64,000 nt of DNA, taken from positions 10,664,257 through 10,728,256 of the forward strand of contig NC_077232.1 of NCBI RefSeq assembly GCF_027887165.1. Direction: 5' to 3'. Shown here in pieces: positions 52,012-63,949 of this stretch (positions within the stretch are counted from its first letter, which is position 1; each line of letters starts with the position of its first letter). The notes beneath the pieces are model-generated. The model was not told the DNA's origin. It saw only the letters and a program-made list of their open reading frames with translations, and searched no databases. This DNA comes from Monodelphis domestica (taxonomy: Eukaryota > Chordata > Mammalia > Didelphimorphia > Didelphidae). The position numbers and the translations under genes are program-made.

Positions 52012-52501
52012 GTCTGTAAGACAAAATACAGTAATATTTCACTTACTCATTTGCAGCCAAGACTACAAGAAGTTGCCATACTATAAGAGAAAAAAAAGGA
52101 CCAGATTTTTGTGTGATAGGGAAGTGTCATTCCCTGGTCTGATTTTACCTTCATTCTCAGGGATAGGGAGAGTCAGGTTGATTGATAGCCAAACTTCGGT
52201 ACTTGTCTGTGAGTATTTCACAAAGAGTGTGGATACAAGGAGTCCTATGTCTTAACATATGTCACAACCTCGAGTTCACACTAAGTTCAAGTCCTTTTGT
52301 ATTGGCTTAGAAGTTCATCAATCTCACCTGGATTGGTTTGTTCCTTGTTGACCTTGTGCTCTTTGGCACTGTATAGTGGCTCTTTTGTTCCCTTCTCCTG
52401 GAATCAGACACAATCATTAATCACAGTCCCATAACATTTATCAACAAATGGCAGGTTTCCATAGTCTAAAGCTTTTTGGGGTATGCATTAATATTATAGC
52501 A

Positions 52502-52527
52502 AGTATATATATATATATATATATATT
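52502..52527. repeat. (TA)n microsatellite
   Basis: Pure TA run in the retroviral internal remnant; a shorter one lies at about 49788-49802 inside LTR A. Confidence 0.9.
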
Positions 52528-53017
52528 TAAACTTATAATACTGCAAAATAAAAAAATTAATATTGATTGTATGTACCTTAAGTACAAGAAATGAGAAAAG
52601 GGAAAAAATCAAATATTCTACTCAAAATAAAAGAAACACAATAATAAAAGTAAGAAAAAAATTCAGGAATTCCATGTATTTCCAAAAGCAGTATCCACTT
52701 GTCTGTGGATTATTATCTCTAATCCATGTGATAGGATACAGTCAATCAGTTTCAATAGAAAATGCTCTCTTTACATGTGAGCAGTAAATCCAAGAGTCCT
52801 TCTCTCAACTTTTTATAGATGTTGGAGTGGTTAGCAATATTTGGAATGGCCCTTCCCAGGAAAGATGAATTGCTCTAGTATGCTGGAAGTTCTTTATATA
52901 CATCTTGTCTCCTAAGTTCAGGTCATGAAGTGAAAAGTCTAGTGGTCTTGCTTGTACTACAGTTAAAGGATTCATGGAGTTCATGAAGTTTGTGCTGTAA
53001 TTCCTGTAGGTAGGAAG

Positions 53018-53710
53018 TGTAAGGATAATTTTGGGGTTGTGACCTAATCTAAATTAATTTTTGGTCACCAGGGAATATCCCAAATAAAATACCCAAGTCA
53101 GTTTGGAAATTTATGGTGGTTTAATTAATATAGAGGGAAGGCGTTAAGGAGAAGGGAGAGGGAAAGGGTATAGGATTTCTCCCACCTGGCCTGTACCAGG
53201 GGGAGTTCAGAGTCCTCCACCATGAGGTCTCTGAAGAAAATTAGTGGCATTTTAAGAGGATAGTGTTTGGAAGGTAAAGGAGAAAGAATCAGCCTAAATC
53301 CCGATAGAGCTCAGTAAAGATGCTTCACCTGAACTAGGCTACTCAGCTTCCTACAGTATGGTATCAAGGAAAACTCACTACTAAACCTGGACAATAGCAG
53401 CTGCCACCCAAAATACCAAAACGCTCAGCATGCTCCACCAGCCACCTCTCCGCTGCCAAAGAGGCTGGAGAGAGAAAGTGACGTGAAATATATAAACGAT
53501 TTTTACATCACTTTCCTGCATCTTACATGTACCAATGATAGTTTACGCTTGACTTAGGACAGCCCAGGGGTCTGTCAGTTGTTTCTGATTTGTCATTTGC
53601 TAGCCCATGTCTGTCATAGGCCATCCTCCTAAATACTTAATCCTTAAGTATAGGTGTAGACATTCCTGTTTTTGTTAGACTAAGTAGGGTGGAATAATCT
53701 AAAGTTCACA
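53018..53710 (-). mobile_element. LTR C, solo LTR inserted in the pol remnant
   Basis: TG...CA ends, 693 bases, flanked by a perfect 4-base target duplication GAAG (53014-53017 and 53711-53714), the usual size for gamma-type retroviruses. Same family as LTR A. Confidence 0.85.
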
Positions 53711-54658
53711 GAAGCAATAGTAATATCTCCCCTAATACTGATGTATATGCAGGGGAGAAAGGCTTAGCCTATATAGGTGGATGTCCAAAAAGCAACTCAA
53801 ATGGTGAGATGTGTAGGTCTCCCCTAGACCTGCTTCTAAGATAAAATAGGGCCAGAAAGAAAATTTAAGGTCATTTTAAATGTGTCTCAGTGCATAATTT
53901 GCCAATCATAGTTTTAAGTTCTCTATTCATTTTTTCAACTTGACCAGAGCTCTGGGGATGATATGGAACATGGAATTTGGGAGTTATCCCCAAGCAAGAA
54001 TATATCTGATTTAGAACAGAATCAGTAAAATGAATTCCTCTCTCTGAATCAATACTTGTAGACAGGCCAAAGCAAGGAAAAATCTCTTTTAAAAGCACCT
54101 TAGCAACGAAAGCCACTGTGGCTCAGGCTTTGGAAATGCTTCAGACCATCTGGTCAGTTGATCTACTCTGACTAGACGCAATTTATATTGTCCAGTCTTT
54201 GACTTTGTTATGAAATCTATCTGCACATGCTCAAAAGGTGTGTAAGCCAGAGGACACCCACCAAAAAACTTTGCCACAAAAGGCATGTTGGTTATATGCT
54301 TGGCAGATAGAGCAGATTGTACACACTTTAGAGGCTATAGTAGTTATATTAGGGGCTATCCATACTCTCTTAATAGAGTCCATGATGCCCTGGGTACCAA
54401 AGTGATCATTTTTATGAACAGATTAGCAAATTTGGTGATAGAAACTTCTAGGGAGCAGGGGTTTTCCTTCAGATGACACCCATATTCCATTAATCTGTTT
54501 TGCTTTGAATTTTTGTTTCCATTTTCCACTTCCTTTTCATTATAGGAAAGTGATCAATTTAAATCATCAGTGGTTGTTAATGTTAAAATTAATTCAGGCC
54601 CCTCTATGGCTGCTAGCTTTGTAGCAGTATCTGCTCAGTCATTTCCCCTAGAGATAGG

Positions 54659-56578
54659 TGTGAATGTTAAAAACTACTCAGACTGTACCTTAGAAGATTT
54701 GGTTCACAAATTCCCTTATTGTAACAATGGAGATACTTGGCCTAACAAGAATTAGGAATGTCTTGGGAACTTTTAAAATTACTCCACCCTACTCAGACAG
54801 TGCCTTAGGGGAAGATAAAGTTGTAAACACCTGATTGGACAATGAAAGTCCCTAACTCATACCTTATAGTAAAGCTAGAACCTTAAGCTAGGTCTATTTT
54901 TAGATCTAATACAAAAAGGTGTTAAGTACCTATAAAGGTTAAATTAATCACAAAAAGGTCAAGTAACTTACAAAAGGCAAAATTAACAAAGAGGTGTGAA
55001 GTACTCAGAAGATATAATCTAACCAGAGAAGGTGAGAACTAAGAATAGGCAGTCCTGTGTAAATCTTGAAATTTCACAGACTTATGAATGTTAAAAATTT
55101 TACTCCACATTGAGGAATCCTCAAATTCCCTACTGAGAAACATTCCCCATTTTGATGTGAGAACTCGCCAGGATCAGAAATGGGAGGACCTCTATTCCAC
55201 CCATACTTAAGAATGCTTTAGGGCAGAAAACTCCTTGCTAAACAATGAAAGTACTTGGACCCATGCTTATAAGGAGTTCTTTGAGCCAGGCCTGTTTTTA
55301 GAATTGATACAATGGGATGCTAGGTACCTAAAAGGGTTGGGCAAGTTTTCTCTTGATGAGATTAGTTGACTCAGCTGTGTTTTCTCTAGTTCAGACTTAC
55401 TGAGGAGATTGGTAGACACAGCAGCATTTTTTCTGATTCAGACTTACTGAGGAGATTGGTCAACTTAGCAGGAATTTAGATGGGCAATCCTTTGGAAAGC
55501 ATCTACAGTGATTGGTAGATGTAGGGACTTAGGGGAGGTGACATGGGAGAAAAACCTCTATATAAGAAAAAGCAGAATCTCTTGAGGAGATATCCTTTTG
55601 GAGAAATCCTTTTGGAGGATCTCTGATGAGGATCGCTTGGGAAGAATCTCTTGAGAGAGGCTCTGGAGAAGGGAAGCTCTTGGAGAACAATCTCTAAGGA
55701 GGTCTCACTGGAGCTCTCTCTGGTGAAGTCAGCTGAGATGGAGCTGGCCTGGTGTCACTAGAATCTTTGTTTAGGCAAACCTTGTGGTGAGTGTTAAAAG
55801 ACTGACTGACTGATTCTCTCTCTTAAGACTCAGGTCTAGGCCATATTGGCTTGAGGCCCTTCATAATTATTCCTTTCCTACTCTTTCTCTCTTTCTCTAA
55901 TTCCTCATTATATTATTAATTAAAAATCTCTATAAAATCCAGTTGACTTGGGTATTTGAATAATTGGGAATATTTCCCTGGTGACCACCTTATATTTGAT
56001 TAAAAAACCAAGACAGTGAAATATATTTTCTGTGGTCAAATTTGCTCACCCTCTCTTATATCTATCATAATTTATATCTTCCACCATTTTAACTCACTAC
56101 AGTTTAAGACCTCAACCATTTTAAATCTCACACCTGGAAAAAAAGCGTCTACTGTGATTGGTAGGTGTGAAAATTTAGGGGAGGTGACATAAGAGAAAAT
56201 TTCTTTAAAAGGAAGGAGTAAAAAGTCAGTTGAAGCAATTCAGTTTGGATTGGAAGTCAGTTCAGGTAAATTGGAGTTCAAGAGATTCAGTGGAGGACTA
56301 CAGCTTGCTTGGAGATGGTCTTGTGGTGAGTAATAAGATTGACTCGCTCTCCTTTAGGCTCAAGTAGGCCACTTTGGCCTAGGCCTTTAACTACTACTTG
56401 GCTCAGTCTGAGCCAGAGAAATTTCAATTCTCTCTCTCTTCTTCCCTTAATTCCATCTTTCTTTATTAATTAAAATCTCTATAAATCCCAGCTGACTTGG
56501 ATATTTTCATATTTGGGAATTTCCCATGGTGACCACTTACTTAGATTTTAAGTCAAAACACTAAAAATTATCCTTACA
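54659..56578 (+). mobile_element. LTR E, opposite-orientation LTR, itself split by another LTR
   Basis: Begins tgtgaatgtt and ends atccttaca, matching the ends of LTR C in reverse. The homology breaks off near 55055 and resumes near 56140 (compare the corresponding uninterrupted stretch in LTR B). The 1.1 kb between is LTR D. It sits in the RNase H region of the minus-strand fossil. Confidence 0.65.
55060..56135 (+). mobile_element. LTR D nested in LTR E
   Basis: Contains a second copy of the LTR body, including a ctgattggtagatgt-like block, a TATA-like ctatataagaaaa near 55558, and the cttgggtatttgaata ... ggtgaccacc end near 55945-55990. Exact ends uncertain. Confidence 0.55.
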
Positions 56579-57499
56579 GTTTTGGTGTTTACACAGAGTC
56601 AGTACCACCTGTATGTGCCGAACAATGAACTACAGCTAGGGCTTCAGGCAGCTGGAAAGCAGAAAGAACTTCATTAATAATTTCTGCATTAGCTATGGAT
56701 TTTCCAGCTGAGGTTAAAAATCCTCTCTGGAGCCATAACATCCCGATTGAGTGACAAATGCCAAAAGCATATCTAAAAGCCATATAAATTGTTGTCTTTT
56801 TATCCATGGCAATTATACAGGTGTGCTTCAGGGTTATGAGTTCTGCCCTTTGAGCACTAATAGTAGAGGGCAGTGAAGCTGATCACTCAGTGACAAATTC
56901 TGTGACTACAGCAGCTCCAGTGTAGTGTATGCCATCTCTTATAAAAGAATAACCATCAGTAAATAAGACCAGATCTGGTTTGTCTAAGAGAGCGTCCAAG
57001 AGATTATCTCGAGGCTTTTCTGTCATGTACACTAGTGTTTCACAACTGGGTAATGGTTCTCCTGAAGTTGGTAAATCTGGAAGCAAAGTGGCAGGGTTAA
57101 GATTTGTACAGTGTTTTAAAGTGATATTTTCATTGTTTAACAGGGTTATTTCATCATACCTTATAATTCACTGATCAGAAAATGCCTGTGTTTTATGCCT
57201 TAGCAACACTACTTCTACCTCATATGGGCACAAAATTGTTAATGAGCATCCCACTACTAGATCAACAGTTTTTATCAAAAGTAAAGCTGTGCCAGCTACG
57301 CCTCTAAGACATGGTGTTGCTCCTGAAGCTACTGGGTCCAGCTGGGCTGAATAATCAGCAACTGGGCCCTGATTTAAGGACCTGTTATAGGTTTATTTTC
57401 TTTTACTTGGAAATTTTTACACATAAGACTTTGATAGTCTATATTTCATCCATAAATTATTTTCTCTTTTATTTGGATTTTTTGTTGTTTTTTATTTCT

Positions 57500-58314
57500 C
57501 TGCCAATTGATTCATAGGCCTCTTAACACAGCCATGCATTCCTAAGTGATCCCTGTGTTTTTCAACACCCTCTTCAGTAGGGAATGTATAATTATTTTAA
57601 ATTGCAAAGTTTAAATTCTTTTTGAGAGCAATTTTAGGTTAAGAAACTTGTCACCTCTCTGAATCCAGAAAATGAACTCTTTGGAGAAGGCACCATGAAG
57701 ATGCCTCCACAGACCACAAGCTGCACCAAGAGATGCAGAGCAAACTTTGGGATGTGCTGATTCGAACTGAATGGGGCTTAAATGCATTTGTTTTGTATGT
57801 ATACTCTTATGCCAAAAGGGGACTGCCCCCTAACTGACTTTTTGTCAATGTGTCTAAGAATCATTGGTTTTTTTCTCTTTTCCTCTTATCCTCAAATTAT
57901 TGTAATTTCAAAGTTGGTATGTTTACAAGACCCATCAGAGAGACTAGTCTTCTGTGGGTCTCAGGGGGTATTGTATAATTGAAAATCTAAAAAAGATTTT
58001 TTAAAATCTTTTTTTTAAAGAACTAAAAAAGAACTACATTTCCCAAGAGCCCACTGACTTTCTGTCATTATATACTTCCTATAGACAGAGAATAAATATC
58101 CCCGAAGCAGTCCTGCTCCTGCTCTCTTTTTTTGGCATGATGTAGCATCAGCAGTGATGGTGGTAGGGTGGGGAAATTTTGAAAATGACTAACTAGCCAT
58201 GGGCACGTGGTTTTCATTTTGTATTCTCTTTATTCCTTGATTTCTAATGATCTTTAATAAACCTCATAAAATATAATATTTTTATTATTAGAGATGTAGT
58301 TTTAGATTTTACAG
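57500..58314 (+). mobile_element. Second retroviral fossil, 3' end only: internal tail plus LTR F
   Basis: Plus-strand remnant. The internal tail (about 57660-57970) is similar to the reverse complement of about 50606-50720 in the first fossil. A polypurine tract (tctcagggggtat, near 57960) precedes an LTR of about 340 bases (57973-58314) with TG...CA ends and AATAAA near 58255. The LTR is a different family from A-E. Broken and old. Confidence 0.6.
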
Positions 58315-58324
58315 ACACCAGGCT

Positions 58325-58570
58325 GGGTAGTAAGGTGGTACAGTGTGTAGAGCACTCAGCCTAGAGTTAGGAAGGCTCATCTTCCTGAGTTCAAATCTGG
58401 CCTCAGACAGTTTATAGCTGTGTGACCCTGGGGCAAGTCATTTCACCCTTTTAGCCTCAGTTTCCTTCTCTGTCAAAGAAGCTGGAGAATGAAATGGCAA
58501 ACCAGACCAACATCTTTGCCAAGAAAACCTCCACTGGGGTCACAGTAAGTTGGACATGAACCAAACCAAC
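58325..58570 (+). mobile_element. Marsupial SINE of the second subfamily
   Basis: gagttcaaatctggcctcag, gtgtgaccctggggcaagtc, cctcagtttccttctctgtc, aatggcaaaccagaccaac and ttggacatgaaccaaacca; sister of 13738-13955. Confidence 0.85.
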
Positions 58571-58883
58571 AAGGTTCCAGTTGAAAAATGAGGCAAGAAT
58601 AGACTCTGTTCTCAAGGAGCTCATAGTCTAATGGAGAGATGTCAGGCAGCAAGCATTTAGGAAGCATCTACTATGTGTTGGGAACTGTGCTAAGCACTAG
58701 GATACAGAGAAATACAAGAGACAGTTCTTCCCCTAGGGAATTCCCAAATGTTTTGTATAAACACAATATAAACAAGATAATCTGGAAATTATCAGTGAGA
58801 GAAGGTACTAAGAGTAAAGATGTTGGTTCTCTCAGAGGTGAGAGAAGCCACAAGGTAGGAAGATAGAGACAGGATAGAAGTTT

Positions 58884-59417
58884 TGATACCACGAGGGAAG
58901 TGACGGAGTCCTAATAGAGATATGAGGTGTTCAGGATGAGTCTTTATTAATTATCAATGAGCCACAGCTAAGCTCTGATCAAAGGACCAATTCTGTAGGC
59001 TTTTCCAGTCCTGAGATCCATTCCACGCAGGTCAGAGAGGTGAATAGAGAAAGATTAAAGATGGAGCTTGGCCAGAGGCCAAGCTCCTGCAAGGACAGCC
59101 ATCAGGTAGCCTGAAAGAGAAGGAAGAGCAGAGAGCAGAGAGAGCGAGGGCGGAGCTTGCTGGGCTAGATATAGTTTTTGATATGCAAATATACACAGTA
59201 CATAGGGATGATTCTCATTGGTTAATGACAAGGCATAGGTGTGGTTTCTCTTAACCAGGTGAGAACAAAGAAACCTGTTTTCCCGCCTAACCTGGGAGAA
59301 GCTGGGGTCAAGGGTCAGAGGCCTTCCTAGCCATGAGCACTACTGAGCATGCCCAAGACCGAGCAATCTGCACATACTGTTTTCCCCTTGCCCATAGCCA
59401 GGGGGCGGACTGCTACA
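58884..59417 (-). mobile_element. Probable solo LTR inside the L2
   Basis: About 534 bases with TG...CA ends that interrupt L2 homology. It has AATAAA on the minus strand near 58945 and a ccgccccctgg start near 59400. No relation to LTR A-F seen; target duplication not clear. An old retroviral relic. Confidence 0.5.
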
Positions 59418-59599
59418 AAAGAAGACTTGAAAAAGCTTTGGGTAATGAGAGACCTTAGCTGAGACTTGAAAGAAGCCAGAGTCAAGAGGTAAGAATGAGG
59501 AGGGAGAGAATACCAGGTATGGTGAATGTCCAGAGTCTGGAGTGTCCTGCGCAAGGAAGAGCAGAGACTAGTATTACTGGGCCAAAGAATATGGGTGGG

Positions 59600-59745
59600 T
59601 GGGTGCAGGCAGCTAGATGGCACACTTTCTAGCTGTGTGACCTTGGGTAAGACACTTAACCTCCACTGCCCAGCCCTTATTGCTCTTCTGCTTTGAAGCC
59701 AATACCCAGTATTGATTCTATGGGGAAAGGTGAGATTTTTAAAGA
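59600..59745 (+). mobile_element. Truncated marsupial SINE
   Basis: aggcagctagatggcac joins directly to tttctagctgtgtgacc, losing the middle; tail cagtattgattctatgg. Confidence 0.75.
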
Positions 59746-59771
59746 AAAAAAGTATGTCATGGGTTCCTTTA

Positions 59772-59955
59772 GGGGCAGATAGGTGGTTCAGTGGATTAAA
59801 AGCCAGGCCTGGAGATGGGGGATCTTGGGTTAAAATCTGATCTCAGGCACTTCCTACCTGGGTGACCCTGGACAAGTCACTAAATCTTTACCACTCTTCT
59901 GCTTTGGACTGATTTTGATTCCAAGATGGAAAATAAAGGTTTAAAAAAAAGAAAA
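59772..59955 (+). mobile_element. Marsupial tRNA-derived SINE
   Basis: ggggcagataggtggttcag ... ggtgaccctggacaagtcac ... gattttgattccaagatgg and an A-rich tail. Confidence 0.88.
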
Positions 59956-61129
59956 AGAACATGAAGAAGGTGGAGGGTAGAATAGAAGGTGTAAAACAAT
60001 TGAAAAGGTAGTAAAGTGCCATGTTGAGTAGAGCTTTAACTGAAAATTGTAGGATTGTATATTTCATTGTGGAAGCAATAGGGAGTGAGTTGAAAGAAGG
60101 GCTGTGGGTATGATGTGGTCAGACTTGCCCTTTAGGCTTAACCTCAATTTGGCAATTGAGTAGAGGATGGACCCAAGTGGGGAGAGACTTGCAGCAAGCA
60201 GACTTACCAATAGCTATTACAATAGTCCAGGTGGGAGGTGATGAGGGACTTCACCAGGGTGGTTTCAGGGTCTCTGGAGAAAAGGGGGGATGTATAGGAA
60301 AGATGTTGTGAAGGTGGAACACACAGGTCATAGGACCTGGCAATTGTTTGGATATGAGAGGTGAGAGTGAGGGGTTGAGAATGCCATATAAGGTGGAGCT
60401 TGGGTGCCTGGAAGGTTGATGGTACCCTGGACAGTAATGGGGAAATTAAGAAGGGGGAGGTTTGGGAGAAAAGATAATGAGTTCATGATGAATTTAAGAT
60501 GTTGACAATAACATTCCAGTTTGAGAGATCCAATAGGTGGTTGGAAATGTAAGATTAGAATTTGGAAGAGAGGCTAGTTAGAGACTTCAGAATCATCTGC
60601 AGAGACGACCACTGAATCCAGGGAGCTAATGAGATCAAAATGAAATAGTCTAGAGGGAAAAGGGGAAAGACCCCAGTGCAGAATCAGGCCTTGAGGTGGG
60701 GGGGATCATGAATTAGTGAGTATGACTTGGATGATCTAGCAAAAAAGAATGAGAGAGGTCAGACAGATAGGAAGAAAACCAGGAGAGAGCGACCAGTTTC
60801 AGAGAAGAGAGTATCAAAGAGAAGATGGTGATGAACCAAGTGTCAAAGGCTGCCAAAGACAAGGGAGATGGAGACTGAGAGAAGGAAATAAAGAGATCAC
60901 AGGGAACTTCAGTGAAGGCTGGTTCAGTTGGGTGATATGAGGTTGAAAGTCAGATTCCAAAAGTAAGAAGGAAAAAGAGGAAGTGGAGGCATTGGTTTTA
61001 AGACTTCAAGGAATTTAGCCAGAAAAAGAGAGGAGACATAGGAGCATAGTTAACAAGGCTAGCTAGACCTCCAGGCTAGGTTTTTATTGAGGAAGGGGGA
61101 GACCTGGCTATGTATAGGCAGTAGGAAAG

Positions 61130-62000
61130 CAGTGAATAGAGAGGGACTGAAAATAAGTGAGGAGGGGATGACAGAAGGGACTGTCTTATGGAGAAAAAGA
61201 TAGAATGGGACCCACTGTGCATGTATAAGATATCACCTTAGCAAGTGAAGGGCTAATTTTCAGTAAAATGGGTGAAGAGAGAGACAGTGGCTGGCTTCTG
61301 GGAGCTGGGAGTTGAGGAGGGAAGAAGGGGCTCTCAGAGAATGGCCTCCATTTCTTCATAAAACCAGGAGGCAAGGCCCCCAGTTGAGAGGGTGGGGAGA
61401 AGGGAAGCTATGGGAGGCTGGGGGAGGGCCAAACAATTTGGAAGATGCTCTGATAAGTGAGAGAGTTGTAAAAAGATTGCATTGGCCAGTTGAGATTAGT
61501 GGATCTAGTCAACACAACTGGGGGCAGTGCTCCTACCTCCATCTTTTGTTCCCCTGATAGAGCAGCAGTTGGCTAGGGCTGGAAAGGTCAGGGTAAAATT
61601 TAACTTGTTCACCTGAGGGGTAAAGGGGTAGAGTGTAGCCGGGGGAGAGGGCCCAGAAAGACGTCTCACTAAAGGGTGTCTCTCCTCTGCTCCAGCCATT
61701 GCCTCTGGCTTTCTTCAAGTCCCAACTAAAATCCCAGCCCCTACAGGAAGGAGCTCCTTCTCTCTGGGAACAAGCTCCTCTCCTCCTAGGACTGGGAGCT
61801 CCTGGATGACAGGGCCTGAGAGCACACAGTAGGCTTCCGATTCGTACTCCAAGATTAACTGGGGTCAGGGTGCCAAAGAACCGGGTTTGGGCCAGGGGGA
61901 GGAGGGGTAGGTTGCCTACAGTTTGCAATCAGATCTGGGTACCTCGGAGCTCTTCAGCCCGGGGGTGGGGGGCGGGGGGGGGGGGAAGGGAGGGGGAGGA
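61130..62000. other. Intergenic DNA before UBXN1
   Basis: A short plus-strand L2 scrap lies at about 61698-61850 (cttcaagtcccaactaaaat, ccctacaggaag). The remainder is purine-rich and unrecognised. A poly-G run lies at 61974-61985. Confidence 0.5.
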
Positions 62001-62822
62001 GAAGGCTTTTGAGGGAAGGTGACCCTGTGGTGCGGATCGGCTGCAGTAGGCCTGGGCTTCTTCCTGAGCCACGCGGGAAAGTGCCCCTTCGCAAACTCTC
62101 CGCCTATCCTTCCAGTTCTAAGAGCGCTGCAGCAGGATTGCCTAGGAAACCGGCGGGACCACGTGCCCTAGAGCAGCGAAGTCAACATCTCGAATTGTTC
62201 CTCCGCGGCTCCCGTAGGCCGCCCCATCTCTGGCCCAGTGGTCTCACGTGACAAAACACCGGCACTTCCGATTTCCTCGGATTCCTCCACCTTCACGCTT
62301 ACCCCTCGCCCCCTCCCCCGCCGCCCCCCCACCAACGCCCCACGCGTCTGGAGCCGCCGAGTCTGGGTGAGCGCGTGTGGCCCACGGGCTGAGGAACGAG
62401 CGGGAGGGGCCGCGCGTAGCCTGTAGAGGGCTCGCGTACTGGGGCTGGGGAAGGGAACGAGGTGCGGACAGGGAGGAGGTGCGCATGGCTCGCAGGGGAC
62501 TGCGGCCTGGGTTCGGAAAAGAGTGCATAGAACGGAGGCGCGCGCCCTGAGACATGTACGCGCGCAGCCCCGCCAGACTGGGAGGTGGGGGGGCGGAGGC
62601 CGCGGCCCCAGTCCCGTCCCTGCCCCCTCCGTGGGTGCGCGCGCAGCCCCTAGCGGCACCTGCCCCAGGCGAAGAGGGGTAAAGGAAGTGGGGGCAGCGC
62701 GCGCACGCGACCGTCCTTAGCTCCGCCTCCTTCCGGGAAAGGAGGGGAGGCGCGTGGCCGCCATCCTGACCCCGCCCCTACCCCCTCCCCCCCCAGGTCC
62801 CGGTGGAGGCGGAGGCGGCGCC
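62000..62822 (+). promoter_or_regulatory. UBXN1: CpG-island promoter and 5'UTR of UBXN1
   Basis: CpG-dense sequence with an E-box tcacgtga (62244-62251), ETS-like cacttccg (about 62263), GC boxes, and a YY1-like gccgccatcctg (about 62757) close to the start codon. No TATA box. Confidence 0.7.
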
Positions 62823-63949
62823 ATGGCGGAGCGGACGGCTCTGGAGAGTCTCATCGAGATGGGCTTCCCGCGGGGGCGCGCGTAAGGGAACCCGTCCCTG
62901 GCCCTGGGGGGGCGCGCGGCACCAGTCGCCCCCAGCTCCTCCCCAATCTTTTGGGAGCTCGGCCCCCCCCTTCCCGCGCCCCTTGGAGGCCCAGCCCCTC
63001 CCCCAGCCCACGGGACCCCTTCCCACGGGGGACCTCGAGGCTCTTTCCCCCGCCCCTTCTGGTCTAGCTTCTTCCTGTATACACCCCCTTTCCCCTTACA
63101 GAGCTCCCTGCTTGCCCTGGGCCTGACCCTCTTCTGAGTCCCTTGTGTCCTGGCCATCCTGCCTGCCCTGAGGGCCTGGCTGCTCTCAGAAGTGCAGGTG
63201 ACAGTGACAGTCACCTCAAGGGGGGGCCTGGACACAAGTAGCCTGGGCACCTCTCCAGCCCTCCCTTCCCTCTTCTGCAGAACTGGAGGATGAAATAAGG
63301 GAACCCTATTGGACCCCATGCTATAAATAGCCCTGCTCTGCCCCTCCCCAAAGTGATGTGTTCAACCTTTCTCACCATCTGGGTGGGAGCTACTCACCCT
63401 GGTTTTTGTCCCCAGGGAGAAGGCTTTGGCCCTGACCGGGAACCAGGGCATCGAGTCTGCCATGGACTGGTGAGAGGAGAGGGAGGCTGAGGGATGGTTG
63501 ATTTGGAATAAGAGGGACACCGGTGGGGGCCTGTGGGAGTGGGGAGGTGTCCTGGAAGAGGAGAGGGAGAAAGAACGTTGTGTGGTAGGTGGAGAAGCTC
63601 AGGATTCTCCCCTCAAACCATGGCCCCACCTCACTAGGTTGCCCCACTCATTTAGGTTGATGGAACATGAAGATGACCTGGATGTGGATGAGCCCCCAGC
63701 TTCCCCCCTGGGACACTCCTTGGGGCATGAGCCCCCTTCCTATGGGGGAGGCAGCCCTGAAGGTCAGAGCCAAAGAAATAGGTGGAGGAGTGGCACCTTC
63801 TGATTAGGGAAGGGATGGGGACTTGGGGAGATCTGGCTGGACTAGGATGCTTGGGGACATGATCCACCCATTTTCACAGGGCCTGGGGCTGTGCAGGTGG
63901 AGGAGAAGCCGCCTCTGAGTGAAGAGGAGAAGCGGGAACAGACCAAGAG
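62823..63949 (+). CDS. UBXN1: UBX domain-containing protein 1, first four coding exons (continues past the window)
   Basis: N-terminal part of UBXN1 (SAKS1), a cytosolic adaptor that links ubiquitin chains to the p97/VCP ATPase. Coding exons seen: 62823-62881, 63416-63469, 63656-63762, 63880-63949; splice phases agree and a GTAAGC donor follows the last. The protein starts MAERTALESLIEMGFPRGRA, a UBA domain (about residues 1-42) with the ubiquitin-binding MGF loop at 13-15. A variable acidic linker follows, then the start of the coiled-coil region (EEEKREQTKR). The C-terminal UBX domain lies beyond 64000. The ATG is preceded by gcggcgcc and begins the conserved MAE. Confidence 0.95.

Larger units (their letters stand above)
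49756..57395 (-). mobile_element. Endogenous retrovirus fossil (gamma-type, class I), 5'-truncated, with nested LTRs
   Basis: Minus-strand provirus remnant. The pol part is recognisable from the RT-RNase H connection (from about 57395) through RNase H (about 57090-56580 and 54658-54570) and integrase core (about 54290-53870) to the integrase C-terminus (53840-53711 and 53017-52800). Env-side sequence is largely unrecognisable. A 3' LTR lies at 49756-50423, preceded in the element's sense by a polypurine tract. Gag, most of RT and the 5' LTR are absent. The body is broken in several places, including by other LTRs (listed separately). Clearly old and non-functional. Confidence 0.75.
58600..61120 (-). 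mobile_element. Long LINE-2 copy, about 1.6 kb of element interrupted by an LTR and two SINEs
   Basis: Read on the plus strand it runs from the 3' end (agcatctactatgtgttggg, gtgctaagcactaggataca) toward the reverse transcriptase. Markers include gaatgaggagggagagaat, atgatgtggtcagacttgcc, aatagtccaggtgggaggtg, cttcagaatcatctgcagag and aggaatttagccagaaaaag. Insertions at 58884-59417, about 59600-59745 and 59772-59955 split it. No intact reading frame. Confidence 0.8.
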
